Shown here one piece after another: positions 27,196 through 37,200 of a stretch of DNA of 64,000 nucleotides. Origin of the DNA: JAVJSD01 sp040219575. GTDB lineage: Bacteria > Planctomycetota > Planctomycetia > Pirellulales > Pirellulaceae. Where the stretch lies: NCBI GenBank assembly GCA_040219575.1, contig JAVJSD010000027.1, positions 1-64,000 of the forward strand, written 5' to 3'. The notes under the pieces are model-generated. The model saw only the letters and a program-made list of their open reading frames with translations. It did not search any database and was not told the origin of the DNA. Position numbers and translations under genes: made by a program. The number at the start of each line of letters is the position of its first letter. Position 1 is the stretch's first letter.

Positions 27196-29403
27196 ATGAC
27201 CAACCCGCCGCCTCCAGACGAAGCTCCCTCGGATTCGGCGAGTCCGCGCCGCGCCAAGCGGCGGCTTCCCCTGTTCACGCTCACCTTGCTGGCGTTTCTG
27301 CTGGGCGCCGCGTGCGGCCTGTTCTTCGGAGACTACTGCGCGCCGCTGGCGGTCGCGGCCGACGTCTACGTGGGACTGCTTCAGATGACCGTCCTGCCCT
27401 ACATCGTCGTCGCGCTGATCGGCAATGTGGGGCGACTGTCGACCGCGTCCGCCCGGCGGTTGGTGATGACCGCCGGTTGCGTGCTGCTGCTGTTGTGGTC
27501 GATGGGCATGATCGCGGTGGCCGCGCTGGGCGGCGTCTTCCCCGAGCGGCAGACCGCCTCGTTCTTCCACAGCGACCTGCTCCAGTCGCCGCCGCCGGTC
27601 GATCTCGTGGCGTTGTTCGTGCCCGCCAATCCGTTCAGCGCGCTGGCCGACAGCGTGGTGCCGGCGATCGTGGTGTTCAGCCTCTGCCTGGGGGCGGCGG
27701 TCATGCGGTTGCCGCAGAAGTCGCTGTTGCTCGCCCAACTGGAGCTCTGGCAGGCCGCCCTGGTGCGCGTCAACACCTGGATGGTGCGGCTGACCCCGAT
27801 CGGGATGTTCGCCATCACGGCCCACGCCGCCGGGACGCTCGAACTGGACGACTTTCTCCAACTGCAGGGATACCTGCTGGTGTACACCGCCGCCGTGGTC
27901 GTGCTCGCCTTGGTCGTGCTGCCGTTGTGGATCTCCCTGCTGACGGGAATTCGATATCGCGAACTGGCGGCCTGCTGCCGTGAACCACTGGCCACCGTGC
28001 TGGCCACCGGCAAGCTGATCACCGTCCTGCCATTGATCACCGAGAACACCGCCCGGTTGATCGACCAGCACCATATCGATCGCGCCGCCGCCGATCCGCA
28101 CGTCGTAACGCCGCTGGCGTATCCGTTTCCCAATCTCGGCAAACTGATGACCCTGCTGTTCATCCCCTTCGCCGCCTGGCTGAGCGGCGCGCCGCTGGCC
28201 TTTGAGGATTATCCGCTGCTGCTTGGCGCGGGACTGGTCAGCTACTTCGGCAGCCTGTTGGCGGCGGTCCCTTTCCTGCTCGATATGGCCCGGCTTCCCG
28301 CCGAGTCGTTCCATCTGTTTCTGATCTCCGGCGTGTATTGCGGACGGGTGGGAGAAGTCCTCGGCGTAATGCATCTGACCGCCATCTCGCTGCTCGCGCC
28401 GGCGCTCGCCGCGCGGGGGGCGCGCGTCAACTGGCGGAGAATCGCCGCCGCCGCGGGAGGCAGCGCGGCGGCCCTGATACTGACCATAGTCGGCACGGGC
28501 CTTCTGCTGCAGCAGACAACGGCTGAATCACGCAACGGTCGAAACCCGATCGCGTCGATGCGCCTGATCAATGACGCGCCCCCGGCGGAAGTGCTCCGCC
28601 TCACTCCCGCCGCGCAGTCGCCGGCGCCGACGGGTGCGGCCCTCTCCAGAATTCGGGAGACGGGACTGCTGCGCGTCGGCTACCACGCCGACAACTTGCC
28701 GTTCTCCTACTTCAACCAGCGCGGGGAATTGGTCGGACTCGACATCGAACTCGCCCACCAACTCGCCCGTGAATTGAACGTGCAACTGCAGTTTCTTCCT
28801 TTCGAATTCGAAACGCTTGCCGAGCAACTCGAACGCGGCGAGTTCGACGTGGCCATGTCGGGGCTCGCCATCACGACGCCCAGCCTGAAGCGATTGCGAT
28901 TCACGCGGCCCTACCTCGAGACGACGCTCGCCGTGGTGACGCGAGATTTTCGCCGCCGCGAGTTCGCGTCCATCGACGAACTCGCAGGCCGCGACGACTT
29001 GAAAATCGCGGTGTTGCGATCGGAGTACTATGCCGACAAGGTGCGAGACGCCTTGCCCGCCGCCGACGTTCGCGTCGTCGCTTCCCCCCGCGATTTCTTC
29101 GACGCCCCCGACGACGAGTACGACGCGCTCGCCGCCACGGCGGAATTCGGTTCCGCCTGGACGCTGCTCTATCCCGGGTTTCAGGTCGTCGTGGTGCAGC
29201 CCGACCTCGTCCGCGTTCCGCTCGGCTTCGCGGTCGACCACGACGACGAGCAATTCGAAGAGTTCCTCTCGCATTGGATCGAACTGTCTCGGGGCGCCCG
29301 GCCGTACCGACGCGCTTATCGGCATTGGATCGAAGGCGAAGACTTTGCGCCGAAAGAGCGCCGCTGGTGCCTCGGCCGCGACGTGCTCGGCTGGCTTCCG
29401 TAG
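27196..29403 (+). CDS. dicarboxylate/amino-acid:cation symporter fused to a solute-binding domain
   Basis: 735 residues from the ATG at 27196. Residues ~25-435 form an SDF (GltP/EAAT) type symporter: TLTLLAFLLGAACGLFFGDYC, LLQMTVLPYIVVALIGNVGRL, LFVPANPFSALADSVVPAIVVFSLCLGAAVM, RLTPIGMFAITAHAAGT and the reduced substrate loop region around 'LATGKLITVLPLITENT'. After a hydrophobic segment (~415-440) comes a type-3 extracellular solute-binding domain from ~488 (LLRVGYHADNLPFSYFNQRGELVGLDIELAHQLARELNVQLQFLPFE; FDVAMSGLAITTPSLKRLRFTRPYLETTLAVV). SDF carriers normally need no binding protein; such domains belong to ABC importers or receptors. The fusion suggests capture of an amino acid or dicarboxylate at the outer face, or a sensing role. 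The carrier lacks the exact family signature motifs, so transport itself is unproven. Confidence 0.8.
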   Translation: MTNPPPPDEAPSDSASPRRAKRRLPLFTLTLLAFLLGAACGLFFGDYCAPLAVAADVYVGLLQMTVLPYIVVALIGNVGRLSTASARRLVMTAGCVLLLLWSMGMIAVAALGGVFPERQTASFFHSDLLQSPPPVDLVALFVPANPFSALADSVVPAIVVFSLCLGAAVMRLPQKSLLLAQLELWQAALVRVNTWMVRLTPIGMFAITAHAAGTLELDDFLQLQGYLLVYTAAVVVLALVVLPLWISLLTGIRYRELAACCREPLATVLATGKLITVLPLITENTARLIDQHHIDRAAADPHVVTPLAYPFPNLGKLMTLLFIPFAAWLSGAPLAFEDYPLLLGAGLVSYFGSLLAAVPFLLDMARLPAESFHLFLISGVYCGRVGEVLGVMHLTAISLLAPALAARGARVNWRRIAAAAGGSAAALILTIVGTGLLLQQTTAESRNGRNPIASMRLINDAPPAEVLRLTPAAQSPAPTGAALSRIRETGLLRVGYHADNLPFSYFNQRGELVGLDIELAHQLARELNVQLQFLPFEFETLAEQLERGEFDVAMSGLAITTPSLKRLRFTRPYLETTLAVVTRDFRRREFASIDELAGRDDLKIAVLRSEYYADKVRDALPAADVRVVASPRDFFDAPDDEYDALAATAEFGSAWTLLYPGFQVVVVQPDLVRVPLGFAVDHDDEQFEEFLSHWIELSRGARPYRRAYRHWIEGEDFAPKERRWCLGRDVLGWLP

Positions 29404-29604
29404 CGGTTCTCATCGACGCGATGGCACGCTTCTTCAGCGTCGAAGCAACGACTGCTGATCGCACGGAGCAATTCCCCCCACGGATGGATGGGCAGGTCCT
29501 CCCACTCGACAAGTGAGGTGGTCCCGCGCGTAGAATGGAAAGCGTGCGGGCTGTTCGCCGTGGGGCGGCCCCGCACACCTACCGCCGCCCGATGTCTCGA
29601 GTTT

Positions 29605-30147
29605 ATGTCGCCGATTCCGCCCAATGAATACCGACCCTCGCTGCGGCCGCCGCAGTTTCGGCTGAGCACGCTGCTGCTGCTGATCACCTGCCTGGCGGGG
29701 GCCTTCGCCAGCCTCACGCTGTTGGGACGCTACGGCACGCCGCCCGCCATGCTGTTGATCCTGTGCGTGGTGGTGCATGTGGTGGGAACCCGGATCGGCT
29801 ATCGGCTGCGAGCCAACGGCGACCGTCCCGTCGATGAAGAAGGCCGGCCGTTGCCGCGGAGCAAACGACCGCCGCTGACGGGCCGCGATTTCGCCCCCAC
29901 TACGCGGCTCAGCGAGCGTTATTCACTGGGCTGGCCGTTGTTGGTCGTCACCGTGCTGGGCGTGCTGCTGGGAGGCGGACTCGGCGGGGCGGGCCTGGTG
30001 TGGCTGAACTGGGAGCGGATCAACCTGTTCAGCATCGCCTTCGCGCTGGTCGCCTGCGGCGTGCTGGGAGGCATCGCCGGCTTCTGGATCGGCAGCTTCG
30101 TGCAGGTCATCACCACCGCCGGCGCCCAAGCCGGTCGACACCGGTAA
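29605..30147 (+). CDS. small planctomycete membrane protein ('FRLSTLLLL' type)
   Basis: 180 residues from the ATG at 29605; the frame is open further upstream (29488) but the extra residues look non-coding. It begins MSPIPPNEYRPSLRPPQFRLSTLLLLITCLAGAFASL, a leader form very common in planctomycete membrane proteins. Hydrophobic segments lie at about 20-37 and 46-62, then a Pro/Arg-rich cytoplasmic loop, then two more (LVVTVLGVLLGGGLGGAGLVWL; ALVACGVLGGIAGFWIGSFVQVI). No functional domain is recognised. It is convergent with the S1-domain gene, with an inverted repeat between. Confidence 0.65.
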   Translation: MSPIPPNEYRPSLRPPQFRLSTLLLLITCLAGAFASLTLLGRYGTPPAMLLILCVVVHVVGTRIGYRLRANGDRPVDEEGRPLPRSKRPPLTGRDFAPTTRLSERYSLGWPLLVVTVLGVLLGGGLGGAGLVWLNWERINLFSIAFALVACGVLGGIAGFWIGSFVQVITTAGAQAGRHR

Positions 30148-30172
30148 TCAAACAGATAAAAAGAAAGTGGAG

Positions 30173-30248
30173 CCGCTGATTGACGCTGATGAAACGCTGA
30201 TGCTTGCTAAGTTCAGTTCATTAGCGTCCTATTAGCGTTCATCAGCGG
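30173..30248. repeat. imperfect inverted repeat between convergent genes
   Basis: The left arm (30173-30202, starting CCGCTGATTGACGCTGATG) and right arm (30219-30248, ending GTTCATCAGCGG) are approximate reverse complements over about 30 bases. Each is built from repeated CGCTGAT/CGCTAAT words. It lies between the stops of the membrane-protein gene and the S1 gene, so it may serve both as a bidirectional terminator. A run of A residues (AAAAAGAAAG) precedes it, i.e. a U-run for the minus-strand transcript. Confidence 0.6.
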
Positions 30249-30274
30249 TTTCTCTTCTGGCGGGCTCCATTCTC

Positions 30275-32053
30275 TTACCAGTTGAGGCCGAACTTCTCGC
30301 CGCCGCTGGGCTTGTCGACGCCGCCCTTGAGCGGGCCTTCGCGCTTGGGCACGGCCAACTCGCGGGGCGTGTCGTCCTCCTCCTCGTCCTGCGTCTTGCC
30401 GGAAGCCTTGACCGGTTCCTGCACGAGCGCCTTCATCGACAAACCGATCCGCTGGGCGTCGGGATCGACCGAGACCACCTTCACCTGCACCGGCTGCCCT
30501 TCTTGTAGGTAACTGCTCACGTTCACCACGCGGTGATGGGCCAGCTCCGAGATGTGCACCAGTCCCTCGACGCCCGGCTCGAGCTTCACGAACGCGCCGA
30601 ATTTGGTGACGCGGGTGACCACGCCATCGACCACCGCGCCGCTGGGAAACTTCTGCACGACGTCTTTCCAGGGATCCTCCAGCAGATCGCGGTACGAAAG
30701 GCCGATCTTGCCGGTCTGGCGATCGATCTTCTCGATCTTCACCTGCACCTGCTGGCCTTCCTTGAGCACGTCGCTGGGATGCTTGACGTGGTCCCAGCTC
30801 AGCTTGCTGATGTGGATCAGCCCGTCGAGGCCGCCGATATCGACGAACGCGCCGAAGTCGCGCAAGCTGCGGACCGTTCCCTCGCGAACCTCGCCCACCG
30901 ACAACGTCTGCAGCAGCCCTTCCCGCGCCTCTTCCTTCTCGCGCTCCAGAATCGCGCGGTGGCTGAGCACCAGGTTCTTGCGGGCCGGGTTCACCTCCGT
31001 CACCACGCACAGCAGTTTCTGGCCGACGTACTCGCCCAGGTTCTCCACGCGGTACATCGAAATCTGGCTGGCCGGGATGAAGCCCCGGATGTTGTTCACC
31101 TGGCACTCCAGGCCGCCCGTGTTCGAGCCGGTGATACGGGCTTCGACCACCGAGCCGTCGGAGATGTCGCCCCAGTCGGAAACGTCGGCGGCCGCGCCGG
31201 GAATGTGCAGTTCGTACAACCCCTCGTCGCCGTTGAAGCGGCTGATGATCACGTCCATCTGCGTCCCCGGCTCGGGCGGCTCGGGAAAGTTCTTCCGCGG
31301 CGCGACGCCCTCGTGCCGCGCGCCGAGCGAGAAGAACACATCCTCTCGTTGCACGCGAACGACGATGCCGCGGCGGCGCGTTTCCGGCTCGATCTCGGCG
31401 CCCGTCTGCGGCTTCTCGTCCTTGGCGATGATGTCGTCGAGCGACATGCCGCCCAGGGCCGCTTCCAACTCGTCGTCGAGGTCCGTCTTCCGCGGCACGC
31501 TGACCGGCCCCTTCTTCGGAACATGGATCGCCGCGCCGGCGCGCTGCGGGGGAGCCGGCGCCGCGGGCGGCGGCGACGTCGGTTGTTCGGCCGGCGGTGG
31601 GCTGGCGGGCGCTGAAGCGGCCGGACTTGATTCCGCAGCCGCTGTCGATTCGACGGCCGAAGTCGATTCCAAGGCGGGGGGCATCGCAGGGACCGGCGTC
31701 TCCGCCGTCGGCGCGGGGGGCGCTGCTTGTGGCTGCTCGGTCTTCGTCTCGACCGGCGGCGCGGTGGGCTTGGGCGATTCCGGCACTTGCACCGCCGGCG
31801 GCGCTACCGTGGCGTCGGGATAGTGCCGCCGCTCCATCCGAAGTTTCGGCGAGCCTTCGCGCTGCGAACCGATCTTGATCTTGCGCCGCTCGGCGGCGGC
31901 TTCCGGCGATTCCGATTCGGAGTTGGCTGCTTCCTGTCCACCGTCACTCGCGCCGGCCGCCGATTCGGCCGCGTCCGTCGGATTGGGAGTGACGTCGGCG
32001 CGCTCGTCGTTGGGCGCCGGATCTTGGTGGGAATCGGTCGACTGGCTGGTCAT
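30275..32053 (-). CDS. S1-domain RNA-binding protein with a long disordered N-terminus
   Basis: 592 residues. The first ~200 residues are Pro/Ala/Glu/Ser-rich and disordered-looking. A conserved-looking bridge (TDLDDELEAALGGMSLDDIIAK) leads into four S1-type beta-barrels, the last two clear: GEVREGTVRSLRDFGAFVDIGGLDGLIHIS (from ~387) and GAVVDGVVTRVTKFGAFVKLEPGVEGLVHIS (from ~472). The first two are more divergent (RRGIVVRVQREDVFFSLGARHEGVAP; GLECQVNNIRGFIPASQISM). It is built like ribosomal protein S1 but has four repeats and an unusual leader, so it may be the planctomycete S1 or a paralogue that binds mRNA. An acidic linker (DEEEDD) precedes the tail. It is divergent from the DUF3604 gene. 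Confidence 0.85.
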   Translation of the reverse strand: MTSQSTDSHQDPAPNDERADVTPNPTDAAESAAGASDGGQEAANSESESPEAAAERRKIKIGSQREGSPKLRMERRHYPDATVAPPAVQVPESPKPTAPPVETKTEQPQAAPPAPTAETPVPAMPPALESTSAVESTAAAESSPAASAPASPPPAEQPTSPPPAAPAPPQRAGAAIHVPKKGPVSVPRKTDLDDELEAALGGMSLDDIIAKDEKPQTGAEIEPETRRRGIVVRVQREDVFFSLGARHEGVAPRKNFPEPPEPGTQMDVIISRFNGDEGLYELHIPGAAADVSDWGDISDGSVVEARITGSNTGGLECQVNNIRGFIPASQISMYRVENLGEYVGQKLLCVVTEVNPARKNLVLSHRAILEREKEEAREGLLQTLSVGEVREGTVRSLRDFGAFVDIGGLDGLIHISKLSWDHVKHPSDVLKEGQQVQVKIEKIDRQTGKIGLSYRDLLEDPWKDVVQKFPSGAVVDGVVTRVTKFGAFVKLEPGVEGLVHISELAHHRVVNVSSYLQEGQPVQVKVVSVDPDAQRIGLSMKALVQEPVKASGKTQDEEEDDTPRELAVPKREGPLKGGVDKPSGGEKFGLNW

Positions 32054-32238
32054 CGATCTGCGGACTAAGGAGGGACGTAGAGAGGACAGAACGCAACGAA
32101 CGTGTTAGTCTACCAGCGAGATTGCGGCAATGGTAGTAACGAACGCTCGCCGACGGTCCCGTCGAGCATTGTTTCGCCGACGCCGCGACACGATTTCGTA
32201 CCCCCTCCGCCCCGCGCACGATCGCGCCGCCACGCCAA

Positions 32239-33741
32239 ATGTCCTACCAACTCTACTGGGGAGACCTGCATAGCCACTGCTCGATCAGCTACGGCTATGG
32301 AACCGTCGAGCAGGCCCTGGCGCGGGCCCGGCAGCAACTCGACTTCTGCTCGGTGACCGGGCACGCCTTCTGGCCCGACATGCCGACCGACCGCGCGCGG
32401 TACGGCGAGGTCATCGATTACCACCGCGAGGGCTTCGCCCGACTGGCCCGCAACTGGCCGCAATTGCTGTCGCTGCAAGCAGCCGGCACGACGCCAGGAG
32501 AGTTCGTGGCGCTGCCAAGCTACGAATGGCATTCCCTGAAGTACGGCGACCACAATGTCTACGCGCCTGGTCCGCAACTGGAACTACGCGACGCGGCGGA
32601 CTTGCCCGCGCTTCGCGACGTGGCGGCCGAGTCGGGCGCCATCCTCATTCCGCATCACATCGGCTACGCGGCCGGCTATCGCGGCATCGACTGGCGGCAC
32701 TTCCGCGCCGAGCGTTCGCCCTTCGTGGAGATCTTCTCATTGCACGGCTCGTCCGAAAGTGAGTCGGCGCCGTATCCCATGCTGCACGACATGGGCCCCC
32801 GCGACTTCGGCAGCACCGCCGAGGCCGGTTGGGCGATGGGCTGTCGCTTCGGCGTGATCGGCAGCACCGATCATCACGCCGCCTACCCCGGCAGCCACGG
32901 CGACGGCCGCCTGGGCGTGTTCGCCGAGTCGCTCACTCGCGACGCCCTTTGGGAGGCGCTGCTGGCGCGGCGCGTTTTCGCCGCCACCGGCGATCGCATC
33001 GACGCCCGACTGACCGTCGACGACGCCTGGATCGGCGCCGAGATTCACGCGCCCGGCGTGCGGCGGCTGCGCATCGCGGTGCGCGGCGCCGACGCGCTCG
33101 ATCGCGTGGAGTTGCTCAAGAATGGCCAGGTGCTGCGGCGATTCTTTCCGGAATCGAGTTCAAGCAGCAACAACTCCAACGCCTACCGTCTGCGGATCAC
33201 CTGGGGCTGGGGACAAAAGGATCAGCCCGTCGCCTGGAACGCCCGACTGTCGCTCTCCGAGGGGGCGATCACCGACGTCGAGTCGTGCTTCTCCGGACAG
33301 GCCGTCGCCGCGCCGCAGGGCGTCGGCGGCCACACCGCTCGCGCCGACGAGCACGACCTGCCGCACGAGGTCGTCGAGCGCGGCGAGCGGGCCGTCGCCT
33401 GGCGGAGCGTCACCTCGGGCAACCCCTCCTTGCGGCAAAGCAGCACGCAGGCGCTCTCGCTCGGCATCGAAGCGCCGCCTTCGGCCCGCTGCATCGTCGA
33501 GGTGAACGGCCAGCGCTACGAACACACGCTGTCGGAACTGCTGCGCGCCGGCCGCGCGCACTATCTGCGCGGTTGGCTCAGCGAGGCGATCCGCATCGGC
33601 CCGCTTACGCCCCTGGCGGAATGCATGCTTCAAGCGGAATTGAGCGACGAACCGGAGCAAGACGTGGATCGCTACTATCTCCGCGTCGCCCAACAGAACG
33701 GCCAGTGGTCGTGGCTCTCGCCAATCTGGGCCGAGCGCTGA
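32239..33741 (+). CDS. DUF3604-family (PHP-like) protein
   Basis: 500 residues. The N-terminus YWGDLHSHCSISYGYGTVEQALARARQQLDFCSVTGHAFWPDM has the paired histidines of PHP-type metal-dependent phosphoesterases. Further potential metal ligands occur in ILIPHHIGYAAGYRGIDWRHF and FGVIGSTDHHAAYPGSHGDGRLGV. The last ~200 residues are beta-rich. DUF3604 proteins are common in planctomycetes and their substrate is not known. The last 19 bases of the gene, including the stop, are copied twice more downstream in the 127-bp repeats. Confidence 0.85.
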   Translation: MSYQLYWGDLHSHCSISYGYGTVEQALARARQQLDFCSVTGHAFWPDMPTDRARYGEVIDYHREGFARLARNWPQLLSLQAAGTTPGEFVALPSYEWHSLKYGDHNVYAPGPQLELRDAADLPALRDVAAESGAILIPHHIGYAAGYRGIDWRHFRAERSPFVEIFSLHGSSESESAPYPMLHDMGPRDFGSTAEAGWAMGCRFGVIGSTDHHAAYPGSHGDGRLGVFAESLTRDALWEALLARRVFAATGDRIDARLTVDDAWIGAEIHAPGVRRLRIAVRGADALDRVELLKNGQVLRRFFPESSSSSNNSNAYRLRITWGWGQKDQPVAWNARLSLSEGAITDVESCFSGQAVAAPQGVGGHTARADEHDLPHEVVERGERAVAWRSVTSGNPSLRQSSTQALSLGIEAPPSARCIVEVNGQRYEHTLSELLRAGRAHYLRGWLSEAIRIGPLTPLAECMLQAELSDEPEQDVDRYYLRVAQQNGQWSWLSPIWAER

Positions 33742-34130
33742 CCGTAGAGCAGGCATCCTGCCTGCCGCAGCGTAGCGGAAGTCGCCAGACTTCCGAACGC
33801 GGGCGAGTTCTGCTACCGATGTCCCGGCAGCCTGGAAGGCTGCCCTACTAATCTGGGCCGAGCGCTGACCGTAGAGCAGGCATCCTGCCTGCCGCAGCGT
33901 AGCGGAAGTCGCCAGACTTCCGAACGCTGGCGAGTTCTGCTACCGATGTCCCGGCAGCCTGGAAGGCTGCCCTACTAATCTGGGCCGAGCGCTGACCGTA
34001 GAGCAGGCATCCTGCCTGCCGTAGCGTAGCGGAAGTCGCCAGACTTCCGAAGTCGCCCGAAACGTCAGCACTCTGCTGAGTTCTGCTACGGATGTCCCGG
34101 GCAGTCTGGAAAGCCGCCCTACGGCGAATC
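33723..34130. repeat. three tandem 127-bp units made of hairpin elements
   Basis: Units start at 33723, 33850 and 33977, exactly 127 bases apart. Each begins with the 19 bases that end the DUF3604 gene (AATCTGGGCCGAGCGCTGA), followed by three hairpins: GCAGG...CCTGC (around 33748-33765), GCGGAAGTC...GACTTCCG with a distal partner GGCGAGTTCTGCTAC, and GGCAGCCT...AGGCTGCC (about 33826-33843). Units one and two are near-identical. The third diverges after about 75 bases. The rest of the 33742-34214 gap has no gene. Confidence 0.9.
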
Positions 34131-34214
34131 TTTGCGGCGATCGCGGTGGATCGTTAGACTGAATGCTCCAGCTTCTCTCGCCGACAGGGCCGGCGACCAT
34201 GCAAGGTTTGCCTC

Positions 34215-37200
34215 ATGCGATTTCGGCGAATCCTCGTCGCCTCGATCCTGGTGTCGCTGATCGCCGCGCTGGTTGTGTGGCGATTCGCTTTCGACGGCCT
34301 CGATCCGCGCCACCTCCTCTGGCCGCGACCGCCGCAAGCGACCGAACCCGCGGCGCTCGACAAGGTCGTCGCGCTCGATGTCGAGCAGCGCTCCCTGCGC
34401 GAGGTGCTCGGCGAACTCTCAAGCGAACACGACGTGCCGATCGGCATCGATTACACCGCGCTGAAGCTCGTCGGCATCCCCGCCAGCATCCCCGTTTCGC
34501 TGCGTGTCGAGGGCGTCACCCTGCGCACGGCCCTGCGACTGCTGGCGGAACAGGGCGGCGACGAACTTCAATTCGTCTCCGACGACGACGTGCTGATGCT
34601 GACGGCGCGCGGTCACTGGGACAACGTCCTCGGGCACTACACGTCGCGCCTGCACCGCCTCGACGGATTGCTCGCCGCCGACGAGCCCCTCGTCGAAGAC
34701 GATGTCGCCCTGCTATTGCGGCGGACGATCGCCACGTCGAACTGGAGCGACGTCGGCGGCTTGGGCAAGATCCAAATCGTGCCCGGGGCGCTGCTGATCG
34801 AACAGACGCCCGCCACGCATCGCCAGATTACGGCGCTGCTGGACGGCATCGAGCGATTGCAGCGACAGCCGCACTCCCGGCAAGCGATCGACGTCGATCT
34901 GCCGGAATCGGCGCGCGTTGAGCACACAAAGATTCTGCAGGCCTTAACCGAATCAACGTCGCTGGAGTTCTTCGAGGCGCAACTTGACGATGCCCTGGCT
35001 CACCTCGCCGCGGAGCACGGCATCGCCATCACCGTCGATCGCGAGGCGCTGCAGCGCGACGGCGTCGACTTTCAACAGCGCGTGAAGCATGACGTACGGG
35101 GAGTACGCCTCGAGACGGCCCTGCGCATTCTGCTCGCACCGCTGGGTTTGACGTACGACCTCCGTGACGACGCCCTGGTCGTGACCACCGACAGCATCCG
35201 CGATCCCCAGCTCACCCTGCGGCTGTATCCCGTCGCCGACCTCTTGGATGGCCGCCAGCGCACGGCGACGCGACTGATCGACGTGATCACGTCCACGGTC
35301 GCGATGGACAGTTGGGACGAGGTCGGCGGACCGGGAGCGATTACGCATCTGGCCGGCGCGCTGGTCATCCACCAGTCGCACGAGAATCACCGCCGCCTGG
35401 AACAACTGCTGCAAGACCTGCGTCAGGTAGTCCGCCCCTCGTTGCTGGCGAGAAGTGATGCGCCGCCAAAACAGGATGCCTCCGTCAAGGTGCAGGCCGC
35501 GCTCGCAGAACCGATCTCGCTGGAGTTGCACGAGACGCCGCTGCGCCGCGCGCTCGCGCTGACCCTGGCGGCGCGAGGGGTTCCGATGATCGTCGCCGAC
35601 CGTGGTCTGCAGGCCTACGGAATCGTCCCCGATCCGCTCGTCACGGTGCGGGCCAACGACGTTCCGCTGGCGACCGCCTTGCAGTGGATGCTCGAACCGC
35701 TCGACCTCTCCTTCACCGTCCACGGCGAGGCCGTGCTGATTTCGCACGAGGACCACTTGGAATTGAATCAGGTCACGCGCTGCTATCCGGTCGCCCGGGC
35801 GGCGTTGGCGTATGACGTGGAAGAGTTGCAATCAACGTTGATAAATTCGGTCGCCTACGACAGTTGGGATGAAGTCGGCGGACCGGGCAGCCTGCAGTAC
35901 TTCGGCGACGTGCTGGTGGTCTCGCAGACGCCGGAACTGCATCGCGAACTGGCCGCGGCGCTGGAGGCGATCGAAGCGCGGCTCGAGGCGCCGTCGTCCC
36001 TCGCCCCCATCGACGTGGTCGCCGGATTGCATGAACAACGTGAACGCGCGATCGCCGCCCTCGCGCAGCCAACCGATCTTGTCTTCGAAGACGCGCCGCT
36101 CGACGCAGTCATCGAAACGATCGCCCAGCAGCATCACGTTCCTGTTCATTGGAGCGGCGCCGCCGTCGAAGCCGGCGCCCTGGGAGACGCCCGCGTGTCG
36201 GGCAGTTTTGCCGGGCGGCGATTGGAGTCGGCGCTGCGATTGATGCTGCTGTCGTTGAGCGACGACTTGCACCCGACGGTTCGCGGCGGCGCCATCGAGA
36301 TCACCACGCGCGACGATTCGCAGATGCGCGATCTGCATCCGCGGATCTACCCCACCGCCGACCTGTTCGTCGATTCTTCACGCGACAGCCTGTCCGAGTT
36401 CCTCACCGAGCTCATCGATTATGACGAGTGGGATGACGTGGGAGGCCCGGCGACCGTCGAACGACTGGGCGACGACCTGTTGATCACCGCCGAACGCGCC
36501 ACGCACCAGCGCGTCGAGATGCTGCTGCACGCGATGCGCCGAATGCGTGATGAACCGTCGCTTGTCGAGATCACGCCGTTCGCGCCGCGGGGAAGCAGCG
36601 AGTCACGCATCGAGGCCATCCTGGCGCGGCCCGCGGAGATCGAACTGCAGGACGTGCAGTTCAGCGATGCGCTGCGACGCATTTGCCGCGAGCACGACCT
36701 GCCTCTGTGGATCGACCAGCGCGGCATTGCATCACAGCTCGCACCCACCGACCCGTTTATCACGTTTTCGCTGCACGGCGCCACGCTGGGCCGTGCGCTG
36801 GAAGAGTTGCTGGCGGCGCACAGGCTCGGCTTTCGCGTTCGTGACGAGATGTTGGTCGTCACCCACATCTGGCCGCCCGACACGAGCGCGGCGATGCAGG
36901 ATTCGCTGCGACTGTACCGCATCGCCGATCTGCGGCGACGCTATCCACCCGTCGTGCAGCTTCCTGCGTACTCACATGCGGTGGAGCCCACCGTCTTCCG
37001 TTCTCTTCTCGGAACGTCCTCACTTCGTTCCAAACTTCGTTCCAACTGGTCCGCCTTGGGAGTTCCGACCGAATACTTTGAAGTCTGGTCATTTTCCCCG
37101 CAACGGAACGAACTGGTTGCCGGGTTCGAGCTTCCCCTCGCCACAAGCAGGACGTGGACGGCGATCTACTCGGATGTGCTGGGGGTGGTGGGACCGGAAG

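Noticed and set aside
33723..34130. CRISPR array
   Set aside because: Units are adjacent 127-bp copies with no unique spacers and internal hairpins; no cas genes are present.
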